A stretch of 64,000 nucleotides of DNA, from positions 325,001 to 389,000 of the forward strand of contig WPIO01000024.1 of NCBI GenBank assembly GCA_009760855.2, read 5' to 3'. Below the pieces are notes generated by a model, which worked only from the letters and a program-made list of their open reading frames with translations, did no database searches and was not told the origin of the DNA. Source of the DNA: Cristatella mucedo. Lineage: Eukaryota > Bryozoa > Phylactolaemata > Cristatellidae. This document shows positions 1 to 12,600 of this stretch, one piece after another; position 1 is the stretch's first letter, and every line of letters begins with the position of its first letter. A program made the translations under genes and the position numbers.

Positions 1-75
1 TGCAGCAAATGTAAAGTGCCTAGAAAGAAATTGAGTTCTCTGAGGGCACTATACAAATGTATTATTTGTATGGAT
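1..75 (+). repeat. LINE-1 3' tail fragment
   Basis: The hairpin-forming 3' end of the LINE-1 family (AAAGTGCC at 13-20, GGGCACT at 44-50) is followed by the T/A-rich tail. The body, if present, lies outside the window. Confidence 0.75.
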
Positions 76-212
76 GTTTTGACTCCTCTGCATTTGTGGC
101 ATTACATTTTTTCTAGATGGCTTGGTAAAATTCCCCTTCCTTCGTGGCATGGAGATCTGACGTTTGAGCTGTTTGGTTTTGCTGTTTTATGAAAAACAGA
201 TAGCGTTCCGTA

Positions 213-895
213 TTATTCCGCAAAATAAATTTCGAGAAGCTGTCGGTTGAATGTAGATTCGCACGAGAGAAGAAGGGTTCCACGCGGTTTCTTGACACCG
301 CCCATTAGCTGTTGCAGAGCACTGCAGTTAGCGCTATCTGAGGCATCGGTCACGATGAAGATCGGTGCGGCGCTGGGTGGCCGAGAAGTGTGGATTCTGT
401 CAATGCCACCTTCGTGTGGTCGAAGATGGCGGTGTCCTCGTGCGACCACTTGAGGTCGGCATCGGCTTTTGGGCCGACCTGGATAAGTTCATAGGGGTGG
501 GGGGCACCAGCAAGCTAGAGCAGCTCGGGAGGAATAAAAGCGATACAAATTTGCCATCCCCTGAGATAGTTACATAGTTTATGCGCCATGTCGGGTCGAG
601 AGAAAGAGGTGATAGACCTGATCTTTGATGCCTGTGGTCGCAGGCCTTTGGAAGAGACACGATAGTCAAGGTAATCGAGTGATGGAACACCGAAGATGCA
701 CTTACATGGGTTGCCAATTGCCTGGTGTTTCTCGAGGTGACAGAAGATTGCTTCTAGATTCCAGGCATGTTCGGCTATGCTGACAGACGCAATTGGAATA
801 TCGTCCAGCAACAGAAAACGGAAATTGAGTCCTTGGTTTACCTGGTCGATAGAACACTGAAAGGTCCGGGCAGCATTTTTGAGACTAAAGCTCAC
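213..895 (-). mobile_element. Ty3/gypsy-type LTR retrotransposon pol fossil
   Basis: Read on the minus strand the reverse-transcriptase block is visible: LKNAARTFQ, a degenerate active site LLLDDI (the usual form is Y-L-D-D-I), KCIFGVPSLDYL, RPDMAHKLCNYL. It continues past an in-frame TAG and a frameshift into the start of RNase H (FIVTDASDSA). No LTRs, gag or integrase were seen. It is boxed in by LINE-1 tails at 1-75 and 901-985. It is clearly inactive. Confidence 0.8.
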
Positions 896-900
896 GTAAC

Positions 901-985
901 ATCTGTAAAGTGCCTAGAAAATGTAAAGCGCCTAGTAAGAGATTGAGTTATCTGAAGGTGCTATAACAAATGTACCATTTTTATT
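901..985 (+). repeat. LINE-1 3' tail fragment
   Basis: The tail motif begins twice (TGTAAAGTGCCTAGAAAATGTAAAGCGCCTAG), suggesting a restart or duplication, and ends in an A/T-rich tract. It is tail-to-tail with the minus-strand copy that follows. Confidence 0.65.
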
Positions 986-1004
986 ATTAGAAAGAGATCA
1001 TTAT

Positions 1005-1490
1005 AATACACTTGGTTAAGCCCCCTCAGATAACTCAATCTCTTTCTAGGTGCTTTACATTTGCTGCAAAGGAAAGACGATTGAATGATTAGTTGTATCA
1101 TGCTTGATAAACAACATGAATAACATGGTTAGGGGTGACGTGCACAGGGTCAACATGCAAGTGTGGTTAGTGTCAGCATGCATAACCTTATAAAGGACGC
1201 CGGGGACCCACTAAATGCTGTCATAAATAAGTGCGTTTTAAAGTTCTTTTTAAATGTGGTCAAGTCAGGAGATGTTGTGACGCAAGTCGGGAGTGAGTTC
1301 CAGGCTTTGGGAGCATACGAGCTAAATGCACGGTCTCCAAAGGATTTGAGGTTTGTACGAGGTATAGGTAAACAGTTAGTTTCTGAAAAGCGGGTGGTAC
1401 AATGCTCGGCCTGGTGGGGGTGTAGATCTAACTTAATCTCGATTCAAACGCTTCACATATGCCTCGAGGTTGGAGCCAAAGAATGAAGGG
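1005..1490 (-). mobile_element. LINE-1 3' end, 5'-truncated
   Basis: The complement of the LINE-1 3' hairpin lies at 1020-1065, then 3' UTR and the C-terminal reverse-transcriptase region (matches the 24190-24530 segment of the longest copy in reverse). Homologous landmarks are the AAATGCACGGTCTCCAAAGG block and the hairpin. Confidence 0.75.
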
Positions 1491-1558
1491 ACCTAAAAGT
1501 GAGCGACAAGACCTCGAAGTCGATCTTCAAGGTTTTTAAGATTCATTCCTCTAAAGGC

Positions 1559-1655
1559 ACCACACAAATCTGAAGATTCAGTTCTGTATCTGAAGATTCA
1601 GTATCTGAAGATTCAGTTCTCTGAAGGCACTATACAAATTTATTATTATTAATAT
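1559..1655 (+). repeat. Short tandem repeat fused to a LINE-1 tail
   Basis: Three copies of a palindromic TCTGAAGATTCAGT-type unit run straight into the right half of the LINE-1 hairpin (GTTCTCTGAAGGCACTATAC) and its ATT tail. The left half of the hairpin appears to have been replaced by the tandem unit. Confidence 0.55.
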
Positions 1656-1979
1656 ATTATGGGGCTTATGCTTACCCCCAAAAAATGTAAGGAAGTTCAC
1701 ACTTGATTTGACCAGACATGCGAGTATAGAGAGACAGAGGCACAGTGGAACAGTGAACTAAGAGCCAGATGGCACAGGCAGTGGCAGAGCTAGACAGAAA
1801 GCAAGATAATGACCAAGACAAGATAGACAAGAGACTAAAAAGACAGCATACAAGAAAGAGAGGTAGCAGAGACCGATATATCGATATGAGACTGTGTGCT
1901 GAGATGAATGAGATAACTAAAGATGATAATAAAGCACTATTATTTTCAAGGTGCTTCTCATAGGCTGAAAGGGGAAAGA

Positions 1980-2115
1980 TAGGCATATCTACTCATTAGT
2001 GGTTGCAATGTGCACAATTGTGGCATATCATCTCTTTAATGGTTACAGCATGTACAATTGTGGCATACCTACTTTTTAGTGGTTACAGCAATACAATGGT
2101 GGCATTCCTTATTGA
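1980..2115 (+). repeat. Tandem repeat, unit about 52 bp, 2.5 copies
   Basis: The block TAGTGGTTRCARYATGYACAATTGTGGCATA recurs near 1997, 2039 and 2079, with a TCATCTCTTTAA/CCTACTTTTTAG spacer. Copies are diverged. No protein or known element is recognised in it. Confidence 0.55.
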
Positions 2116-3359
2116 TTAGGGCTCTGTATTTAAGAAACCTAATCCTACGAATGAGTTCTAGTGCATTGTTAGACAACTTGTGATTTAAGGTCCTCATGTA
2201 ACATGCTAGTCATATACATTGCATCGGACATTGTCTGTTGTGTACAGCCTGCTACCAATATGGGCAGAAGTCCTAGATAACGGTACGTTAAAAATTCTCA
2301 GATTACATGGTAAAATCTTGTTGCAAGGCTGCTACCATGCTGTGCTGTGGATAATGAGTGCATCTCGCCCTACACCTAAGCGCGGTAGGCCAAAAGACGG
2401 TCGTGCTCCGAAAATAAGATTTTAACAGTAAGTAAAAGTAGATGTAATTTCACTACTTTAATGAGTCCCAACCCTTCATGCCCTAGAAGCAATATGCAAA
2501 GTACCACAGAGATGTAAGACCTGGTAGACTTGCAACCGGTCAATTTTGCCACAGCTAATGCAGAACACTCATTGTTCACTGCCCTGGTACATGGCTGGCA
2601 CGGTCGGCTTAGAGACGATGTCTGCAGACATCTGGCTTGTACGTGTTCATTTTCGGATGCTGTGACATATGCAAGGGCCCTCGGACTGGTCAGCTCAAAG
2701 CTTCTGCTGGTGTGGACTGCCGGAAGAGCAGTGGTCTTGTGTAGTGCATGACCTATCAAGCATGTGAAACTGAATGATTGGTTTAACATTGCTGGATTGC
2801 ATCGTGTCTGATGTAAAAGTGCTGTCACTGCTAGCTCTTTGGGTGTGAACAGTTTTCAAAATGGCTAATTCATCCGGTTGGCTACTGACATCTTAGGGTA
2901 TCTACTAGCCACATGACATAGGTGTACACATGCTCTAATTACTGAGGGCCCCAGTTCGGGCCACTAACGTCTTCAAGTCGAGCAGTATGTGCTTTAAAGT
3001 CAATAGGTGCAGCTTCCCTAGCTCATCGGCCCGATTTACCAACGTTGGCTGCAGTATTATTCCTGTTGGAGGTGAGAACAATTTGCTCTGCTCTTAGGGC
3101 CCTTCAGGAGGCCTTATGGTGGCCTACACCACAGATAGCTGTGGCTTTAGGTGTAAGTCGGTGCCATCTTTTTTTTTGCAAGCGCAAATCATTCGTCGTT
3201 TTTGGCTTTTGTATACCTGCATGTAAATCCGTATACTGAAGTGCAGAAGTATCCATATTTGTACTCCTACTTCTTGCACTAGCTGCACTTCTGTTCCTGA
3301 TTATTGTCTTTCTCGGCAGTGTGATGTATACTGGGCATGTGGTACCATTTATATTTTAG
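2116..3359. other. No gene recognised; AAAS 5' exon could lie here
   Basis: Short frames occur on both strands but none matches the expected aladin N-terminus (Pro-rich start, VTLYE-like block). A consensus donor GTAAGT sits at about 3149. The region shows no repeat that I recognise. Confidence 0.4.
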
Positions 3360-6300
3360 TTGACAGGCTTGCCGGAAGTTAGAGTAAATGTTGACCACCT
3401 CTCACAGTCACGGGCGGATGCTTACCATGCTGAATCGCCCTTTCTTCACTCTGATCATGGCTTCATCAGCACTTTTCTAGAAAAAGGGTAAGCCAGCATA
3501 GCTGCTTGCTTGTGCTTTCCCCTCGTGTTTCATTAATGGCAGGGCTGTAATGTTGGGGATATAATGTTAGGTAGTGCAACTCATTTAGCATCATAAACCA
3601 CATCTTTAGGATATAATTGGCCTTTGGGTTGGTGATGGGCCCAAGAGGCAGCAGAGTAGCATGTTAATTTAAAAAAAAATACTTTAGATGTGGCCTTACA
3701 GATGTGGCCGTGCATATGACGTTCAACTGCAGTATATGAAGCTCTACTGAAACTGCTTATTTAATGCTGAGCAGCTCGGAGAAAAGAGCACATCTTGTCA
3801 GTCTAGGATACAAGGGCCAGGCTCACCCCTTCCTCCAACTCCAGTGGCAAGTGCCCTCGCCTATTGGCAGATTTCAGCAGACCTGTGGTGCTTGGTTGTA
3901 GCCGAATCTGATCTGTTAGTGCTATGATTTGCCTTGCAGAAAAGTTCTCCATTGTAATGAATATGCACATGAGCGTGTACGCTGTCGCTCATTCTGTGTA
4001 TAGGGCTCTGCTGCTGGTCTGGGTTTTGCTATGGGTCATTTCTATAGTATGGGTCATTTCTGTCTATGACTGTGATGCCTTTTTATATTCCTGAAAGTGT
4101 TACCAAGTGCAAAAACATGCAAACAGCCTGCTTTGCAGTATCTGGAGCAACTTCTGCGAGCTGATACAGCAGCCACTATTTTTGAAGGATGTTATTTTAT
4201 AGCACTGTCAGAACACTGCCAAGTAAGATATACTGGATCTATACAAATGCATCTAATTGACTGTGTTGGTCGGTAACAAATCAATGGCTTGAAGCAAGCT
4301 GTTATGCACATTTGCAACCAATCTGCCAGAAATTCAAAATTATGCCAGGATTTGGAGCTTATGAAGAACAGCAAGCCAGCAGCATTTTATGATTAAGACA
4401 AAATTACAGAATTCTTTTTTATACTCCATTTTAGGTCTTAAGTAGTTCGGTTTGCCAAATCATGATCAGATTAAACTTGCATATTATAATCTCAATTAGC
4501 ACTTGTTAACACATGCCGAGGTGAGAATACTTGATGCATCCAATAAATATTACATCTCCATATTCTGATGGTGATATCAAAATGCATCCATTGAAAATCC
4601 TAACTATTTCCGAGCTGCTTGAAACCGACAGACAAGTTCATTTAGCATGTTTTTTGTGCCAAATAGGCTAACCGATGTGGTAGCACGTTAAATTAAGTAT
4701 AAATATAGCTTTCTCTTACTAATCCTAGCTTCTGGTAGTCTTTTTTAGCCTCAATTTTTTATATTCTGCAATTTTTTACGTTTTGTCTCGTTTCTTTTAG
4801 AAAGTTTGTTGCCAGCTTTGTATATGTGTATTGAAGATTTGTTTCATAAAAATGTAGAATAGAGTAATTTATTAGCAGGGCTAACTATTCAAGATTCCAC
4901 TGGCCTTGTGCTAGGGCTATTGCTAGGCTTGAGTCTGTCTGTATACACGATTGACCCTTATGTGTACTGAATTAACAAATTAATGTAGACTTGACCACAA
5001 CTGCTAGCCCATTGGGGGTGCTTCACCGGTATTCTTGGTAAGAAAGTCAACCTGTCGAAGCTGGTTCTAATCTACTAAAAAAACTTTTCGATTTTAGCTG
5101 TCAAATGATATGAAAATGCATAACTGTGAATTCATGTGCAAGGATTAAGGAAACTGCATGTCTTTGATCCCATCGATTGACCAAGTCTATCAGATCTTTT
5201 TAGCATATCAGAGATTCGAGTTTTGCCCCCTCTTGGTTATTGGTCATGGAGTGAATATTGTCTTTGGTCGCCTACTAATACACGAATTCAGACTGCACCC
5301 TGGGATTCGGCTGGAGTACGTAAGTGGAAAGCTAGGTCGGGTTTTAAGCCCAGTGCTGAATGTAGTGGAACAGATAGTGCCGATGGCTGAATCGGTAAAG
5401 CCCTGGCCGATATTACCTGAGGTTGTTGGGTCGTTCCCCATTCGAGGCAAAACATTTCTGTGCTCAAATGCCGTGTGTAATGTCGTTCGGTATTAAAAAC
5501 AAATCACATCAAAGATGTGAGCTTTGACCACATTTGGTCTGCTCTTGCATCTGGGCTATACAGTTCAGCTGCTAATGCATTCGTTGCACTATGTGTGTTC
5601 TAGTTGGGGCCACGATAGCCCAGAAGGTAAGGTGCTCATTCTTTAAGACTGAGGTTGTGGGTTCAAATCCTGCAGTGGGCGATCCTGTATTACCAACTGC
5701 AAGTGATGGTGATAACCGTTAAGGCTCGTCTGCCACTATATAAGTGAGGCTGCTAAATCAGCTAATAATTTTTTAGTTGCATGTGACAGGTATGTTGACT
5801 GTGGTATATGCTCTCTGCTAGGCTAAAGTAATGTGCTTCCTTTACAGCATATTTATAGTGCGTAGAAAAATATTTATTTCTCATGTGGTGCTATGTAAAT
5901 GCTTTTATTATTAACGTTAGTATTGATTCTCATGGTATTTTGCTGGCTGTGACCTGCTTTAATTCTTGTAGGTGGCTTCATGCATTTAGCAGCATTCTCC
6001 AACGTTTGAACCAGCCAGGTGTTAGCCAAGGTAAGTGGTCGGTTCCAGTCGAGTGCGAGTAGTGCTCTAGTGACAGCAAGAGATCTCCAGCAACTGAAAT
6101 CTATTACGGGCTGGTTTCTTTGACTCTTTTACTCTTCCTCTCGCTTTGTGTGATGCCTTTGTCTTCTAGCTCGTCTAGTTCATGGCTTGTGCAATTTTCA
6201 AATGGCACTGGCCTTTCGTGCCAGTTTTGAGGTATTAGCGATTTCATGTCAGATACCAGCGCATAAAGTTATCCCGTTGTTAGAAGCACTTGATCACGTG

Positions 6301-9300
6301 CACATCTATTCACTCAGAGTGTGATTCTGGCAGATTAAGGGAGCCAGGGAGAGACAGAATTCAAACAGGGAGTTGATCTGATTACTATTTGGAACGTCTC
6401 AGTCGACGAGGCTATCGTATGTCATAATAGTTTGCTAGGTTTGTTGGTTAGTCTATTAGTCACCGACATCACGCTTACTCCATGTCCTTTATGATATTTA
6501 TGGTACTACATCCGGTTAGGGCAGTTTAGCAATAATGAATGTTATGTCAAAAAGAATGAGAGAAATCGCATTTGTATCTGCAACATACATTCTCATAGTT
6601 TAATTGAATGTGCCTTGCTATGTCTACCTTTGGTAGGCGATGGACGTGCATAAATAGAATCTGACCGGGATTCTTCATGGGGGCTTACTATATAGTCAAT
6701 ATAAATGAAAAGGTGGTCAGCACTTCTGTGAGTTCCGTACACACACAAATCAATTATATAAAATTAGGTATATGTTTGTTTTATAAGAGAAGTATCAAAT
6801 ATATTTTTGAAATAAATATTTTTCCTCTTATACAGGTTTTTCTCCATTAACCAAGAGCTCTAAGTGTGGTAGTCAGTGAGGCAGACTCATTCGCTAGGTC
6901 ACTGGACACTCAGCCTGGCCTTCCAAAGCAAAGTTGGATTTTTCTGGGATTTATCGTGGGTGCATGCTAGTATAGTAATCACAATAGTAATGATCATAAT
7001 AATAATAAATTTGTTATAGTACCCTCAGAGAACTCAATTTCTTTCTGTGCACTTCAAATTTGCTGGTAAGTTGTTTATATTAGTACTCATAGAGAACCTA
7101 TACTCTGTCTAAGGACTGTGCAACTGGTTGCAAGAGCAATAATAAGTAAGGTTGATAACAAGCATACTAATATGCTTAGACAAACCTGCCAACACACAAA
7201 AAGACACTCAGAGCCATCGATTGGTAGTACCCCAGGTTAGTAATATGCAGTGAATCATTCACGGGTAAGAATGAAAAGCAGACTGTAGAAAAAATAAGGC
7301 AAGCTCTCTGGGTTGCTGGGAAAGTTGAGCAGAGCAGATGCATCTCTAGCTAAGACTTAAGTGATGCAAAGTTAATCAGCTGGTGACAGAAGCCGGAAAT
7401 GATTTCCTAACTTTTGGTCCGTACGAACTGAAGGTCTTATTGCCAAAAGATTTCAATTTAGCACCAGGACCATCAAGACGATTGGCAGCCGAGAAGAGGC
7501 TGGTGTCTCAGCACACTGGAGGAGCAAATAGGTCGAATAAGTAGGCTTGTGCTTGCGAGTGAAGTTACTTGTAAGCCCAACTTGAAACCGATAAGAACTT
7601 GATAGGCATATAGTGAAGTTCGGAAGTGGTGATGTAGTACCTACTTCGTTACGAAAGGTCAGCCGAGCTGCTGAGCTTTGCACCTGTTGCAGAAGATTAA
7701 GGACACAGGCCGGGAGTTCTGAATGTAGAGATTTGCAATAATATATCTTCCCACCAAAACCTAAGGGCGCACCAAAACCAACCGGAAGCCTGGGGCGCAA
7801 TTTTAAGATTGCCCAAGGAAAAACATCATAGTTGCAATAACTATTGCAAAGCATCTCGATGAGCACGCGGCATCAGCGCACCCATGTCGATCACTAAAAG
7901 GAGAAATGCACCTTGTTTTAGAAATCGTCCTTCGAGAATTTAATTTACAAAAAAGCCGCCATACGTATCAATATATTTGCCTTATGCCCACCACTTCAGT
8001 TTAGTTGCAACTGCGTAAGTGGAAGTTTGCACGCATTTTCATGTGATGGCATCAAAAGGCTGCAAACCTCTACAGATGCATTTTGCTACGTCTACGGCCA
8101 ATTTATCAAGACACGTAAACAACTAGTCGGTGGAAGCATCTCTTTAGTACCATTCTCTTGCTCTGGCTCATACGGTGCATCCCTATGCGGATTACAACAG
8201 CATCAAGGCCTTGCAGTATGCTATGAGATATGGTAAGTTCTGCTCGGGGGTCGTTTGATACATACGAACTAAATGCACGGTCTCCAAAGGATTTGAGGTT
8301 TGTCCGAGGTAGTGGTAAACTGTTGGATTCCGAAAAGCAGGTGGTACGATGCTTGGCCTGGTGGAGGAGTAGATCTGAGAGATAGGCTGGAGCCAAAGAA
8401 TGAAGTGATCTTAAAGTGAGCGACAAAACTTTGAAGTCGATCCGTTGCTTGACTGGTAGCATATGTAGTTCTCTGAGGGTGCTTTGCAAATGTCATATTA
8501 TTATTATTTTTATTATTAATAATATCATTATCATGGTGGATATGCATTCTTGTATCTTAAGAAGGATAAATTAAATGAGGTTGTTAAGGCCATCGTCCGA
8601 ATGCACACAAGCAGGTTTGCAAGCTGAAATTCAGAAGATGCTTAGTCTAAGTGTTAGTAAATGTCACTTAACTTTTTCAGGTGTCGATGGTGAAAACCCG
8701 GGATTTGTTGGCAAAGCTTTGTATTACATAAAACAAGCAGTCGTCTCGGTGACCAGCAGAATCTCTCAAGCACCGCTGGTATGTTGTGCCACATTACTAC
8801 AGCGACCTTAGCCTTCAACGCATGCCGTAGTCGTGTATGTCTACTTGTGAATACTTTTTCGCCCCCTTCTACCATTTTCTGGATATCGGCACCTGTCAGG
8901 GACAAAGACGTCCTGCCAGAATCTGGCTTTGATAGTAACTTTTTCTTTGCAGCTAGGTTTTGCTTTCTATGTTGTAGAGTGGCCTCTTAGACACAGTGTA
9001 ACAGCATTATGTTTTCTTTGTTTTTTTTAGTTTCAGCTTAATCTTCTGCAGAAAATTTTGTCCGTGAAATATGCACGAGTTTAGTTTGCTTTCGTGGCAA
9101 GCAGTGCATGACTTAGTATACGGCATTTGAGCAAGGGCAATGCTAGCAGCATGTGGGCCTGTCATTGACCTAAAGTAGACAGTTGTCCAAAAGATGACAG
9201 GGCAGGCTCGGCTGGGTGAGTCTATGCAGGACATAGGAGCTTCCTATGGCAGAGCAAGTCTGCAGTCCAAGTCAGAACATCTGGATTGTATGTTGTAATG

Positions 9301-9664
9301 CTGTTGTAGACGAGTGTGACGATACTTCCTTGCTGCCTGTTTCGTTCGTCCTTGTTGTGCTCTGTGAATGCATAATGTTTGCCTACCTCGAACGATTGAA
9401 CGATTGTGTAATGCTTGGATCTGCAACTTTTTCACGTGCTGATCCACATAGATAATTACCATTGTGAACATCCCTGTATGTGTCTCTCGTTATCGTCCTG
9501 GAGTTTCTTGTTGGTACACAGAAGCATGTATGCCGTAGATGCTTGGCACAACACAAATATAAGTTATTGCAATGACTATAGAGGTGTATTACCACTTGGC
9601 GAGAGCATATGCATACACTCACACACATGTATACACACATCACAATTATCTATATGTACAACAC

Positions 9665-9698
<34 letters not shown>

Positions 9699-12600
9699 GG
9701 CCCCGCAGCACACACGCGATAACAGACTTAAATTCTGTCTTGGATCAAGCCGCTGGTCCTCCTGACAGGCGATAGCTGTTCTGTATATCTGTCTGTATCT
9801 CGTCTCACTTTTTGCTCTCTGTGTATGTTGTGAGAGAAAAAATCCTGTGGCTATTGTTTGTAGATGGCGGTCAGTATTGGCATTTTCTGGTTTGGCCCAG
9901 TAGTTAAGGTGCTCGCCTCGAGCCAAGGTTTGAGCCTATTTGATGACCTGCGTCGTGGGCTCGAGCCCCGTGGCATATGTGAAGCGCTTGAACATAGATT
10001 AAGTTCTCTTAAGGCGTTATACAAATGAATTGTATATTATATGATTCAACTTGTAGTCTTTCTGATGTGTCCGCAAATCAAATTAGTCCAGAAAAATGTG
10101 CGTGAACGTTGCTGGCCAGGTCCATAAAATGGTTTGTTCTAATGAACTGTTTATAAATCAGTTGCATGTGTCGCTTCCCAGTGTCGTGAGATTTTCCATT
10201 TTACAAAAGTTAGCTGATTTAACAGCCTTATTTGTCTAGTGGCAATTGACATAATAGCTGTCACCCCCTCTTGTGGTGGGGAATAAAGGATCGCCCTCTG
10301 CAGTACTCGAACCCACGACCTGGATCGTGAAGAGCAAGCACCTTACCTCCTGGGCAAAGACCCAGGGGCTCGGGACGGGCTTGTAGCTCAATTGGCTGAG
10401 CACCAATCTGGTTTGCCAAGCTTCTAATCAATTTTCCGTCGGAGAAGATCAGGCAGCAGCTCAATGAGTGTCTTGGACCTTTTATTGTTTTTTGGCTTCT
10501 CTTGCAGGGAGATGCTGCCATCATTGAAAACCATGCCAAAGCTTTGAAATGGTAAATAGTCTTCTGCCCCCTACCTCCCCACTCTGCCCCGAAAAGCCTA
10601 ATTGGTTTGTTTCTCGTGTGCAACTATTGAGATCGTTCCATAACATCGTGCGCTTTGTTGCAGGCTGCTTTTTATGGGCATGACTTTTTGCGGATTTTTT
10701 AAGAAGTCCTCAATGCATTCATTTTTCTCCAGGTCTGATGCCTTGATTCGTGCTCTAGCGTGGCATCCACATGCGACCAAGCTTGCGGTGGCATTCTCAG
10801 ACAATGCCGTTCGTGTGTACTCGACGCCTAGCAGCTCTGTCGTACCATTACTGAAGCACAAGCTTCAGAAGGGCATCACCGACTTAGCATGGATGTAAGG
10901 CTCACTCACCACTGGCAGCTCCCTCGCTGCAGGCCTCCAGCGATTGCACCTCATTCAGCCGTCGATAGCGCAGTCGGCATCCCTGGGCACTGTTGATCAG
11001 ATTTCTTTCCTTATTGAATGTAATGTAAAGAATGACAAGGTTTTTTCTGCAATAGGCCCTACTCGGCAAGCACGTTGGCCGTGGCCTGCACAAATGGGGT
11101 GTTTCTATGGCAAGTCGATCCTTCATCACTGTCTAGCAGGTATGAGAGTGGGATTGTTAGCAATGCCGCTTGCCCGCTATTGTTTCCGCTTTCTTCAGCT
11201 TCTGGCTGACGTTGTCTCAGCATGCTGCTGCTGTGCTGCTGGTGCGCCAAAGCAAGGGCTGCTTGCACTGTGCTCAGTGGTGTGCATGCACTTGTGATAT
11301 GAGCTCCAGAGCCCGACCGCTCATTCAAACTTCTCCACCAGTCGGCCAGGACGAGGTCAGACGGGTCATTTTTCATTTTTCGAATTTAAGGCCATCGCCG
11401 TCGTCCGTCCAGTTTCTCAGTCGACCCGGCCACCAGCCGATTACCAGCATTGCCTGGGCACCCGACGGCAGTGGAATTCTACTGACGGCATCTGCCTGCG
11501 ACCCGTCTGTTGTGGTGAGGTTCGGGTAATCGTGAGCGTGCCTCCGAGGCAGGCAGGCGGGCAGGGCCTGGCGTAAAAGCCTTCAAAGGCAAGCTTTGCA
11601 GATGAAGCGCAGATAGACTAGCTGTTTGTGCGAGCGTAGGCGTCCGTGAGGAAGTAAGGGAGTGAGTTCACATGCCAAACATCTTTCTGCACCAGCCATA
11701 CGTCAATGGCCTGGGACTGGATGCTAGCTCATGGTTAAGGTGCTAGCACTTCACCGCCCAGCTCGTGGGATCGAGACTCGCTGCAGGCAACTCTGTATTG
11801 CCCACTGCAATACAACAAGCATACAACAACATACACAACACAACATACAGGCATACAACAAGCCACTAAGGGGAGCTCCTTCGGCTGTATACAAATGAGG
11901 TTCTTCAATCAGCCGCCTTTAATGACTCATTTTTTTATTTACTCATTACTCATTTCTATTTACTCGTAGTCTTTGTGTGTGGCGTAGCTTGAGCTCGTGG
12001 CTGCCGCATGGCTGCTCGACGGAAGCTGTAGGGAAAGCTACTGTTGCGCTCGCTGCTTAGCGACACACCGGTGCAGCCTCGCAGAGCGCGTATGTGCGCG
12101 CTGGCAGAGCCTGCTGCAGTTTCCTTGCCTTTCGTGGCAGGCGTGGGAAGTGTCCACCGAGCGATCTGAAGTGCTGCAGCGGAAGGGTGGCAAGGGCAAC
12201 TGCCTCCTGCTGTGGGCGCCCGATGGCAGCAAGGTGCTCTGCACGACGCTGGGCCCTCTCATCCGGTAACACCGCTGCACATGTAGCACCTGTGCACAGG
12301 GCTGATCTTACAGGCTCGCCAGCGAGCTTGCTTTGCAGGCCACCACAGCACTCTTGGCCGTTGTAGGGTTTGGGACACGAGGACGTGGATGTGCGAGAAG
12401 TGGACCTCGCTAACCGGGAAGTGCTGTGTACGTGCGCTGCTCCTCTGCTTGCAGGCCCAATGTTTGCATTGCACGCAGCCGCATGCACGTGCTCCAACCC
12501 TTCCCCCCCTACAACGAGCAGTCCACTAATGGGACTGGCTCAATAGCAAGACCAAAAAGCAAAATCAGCCAAAGCGTCTTGCGACCTACAACCGGTTGCA

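Noticed and set aside
10375-10425. tRNA gene candidate (GGGCTTGTAGCTCAATTGG)
   Set aside because: Only a 5' half with box A is present; no anticodon arm pairing, no box B and no acceptor complement.
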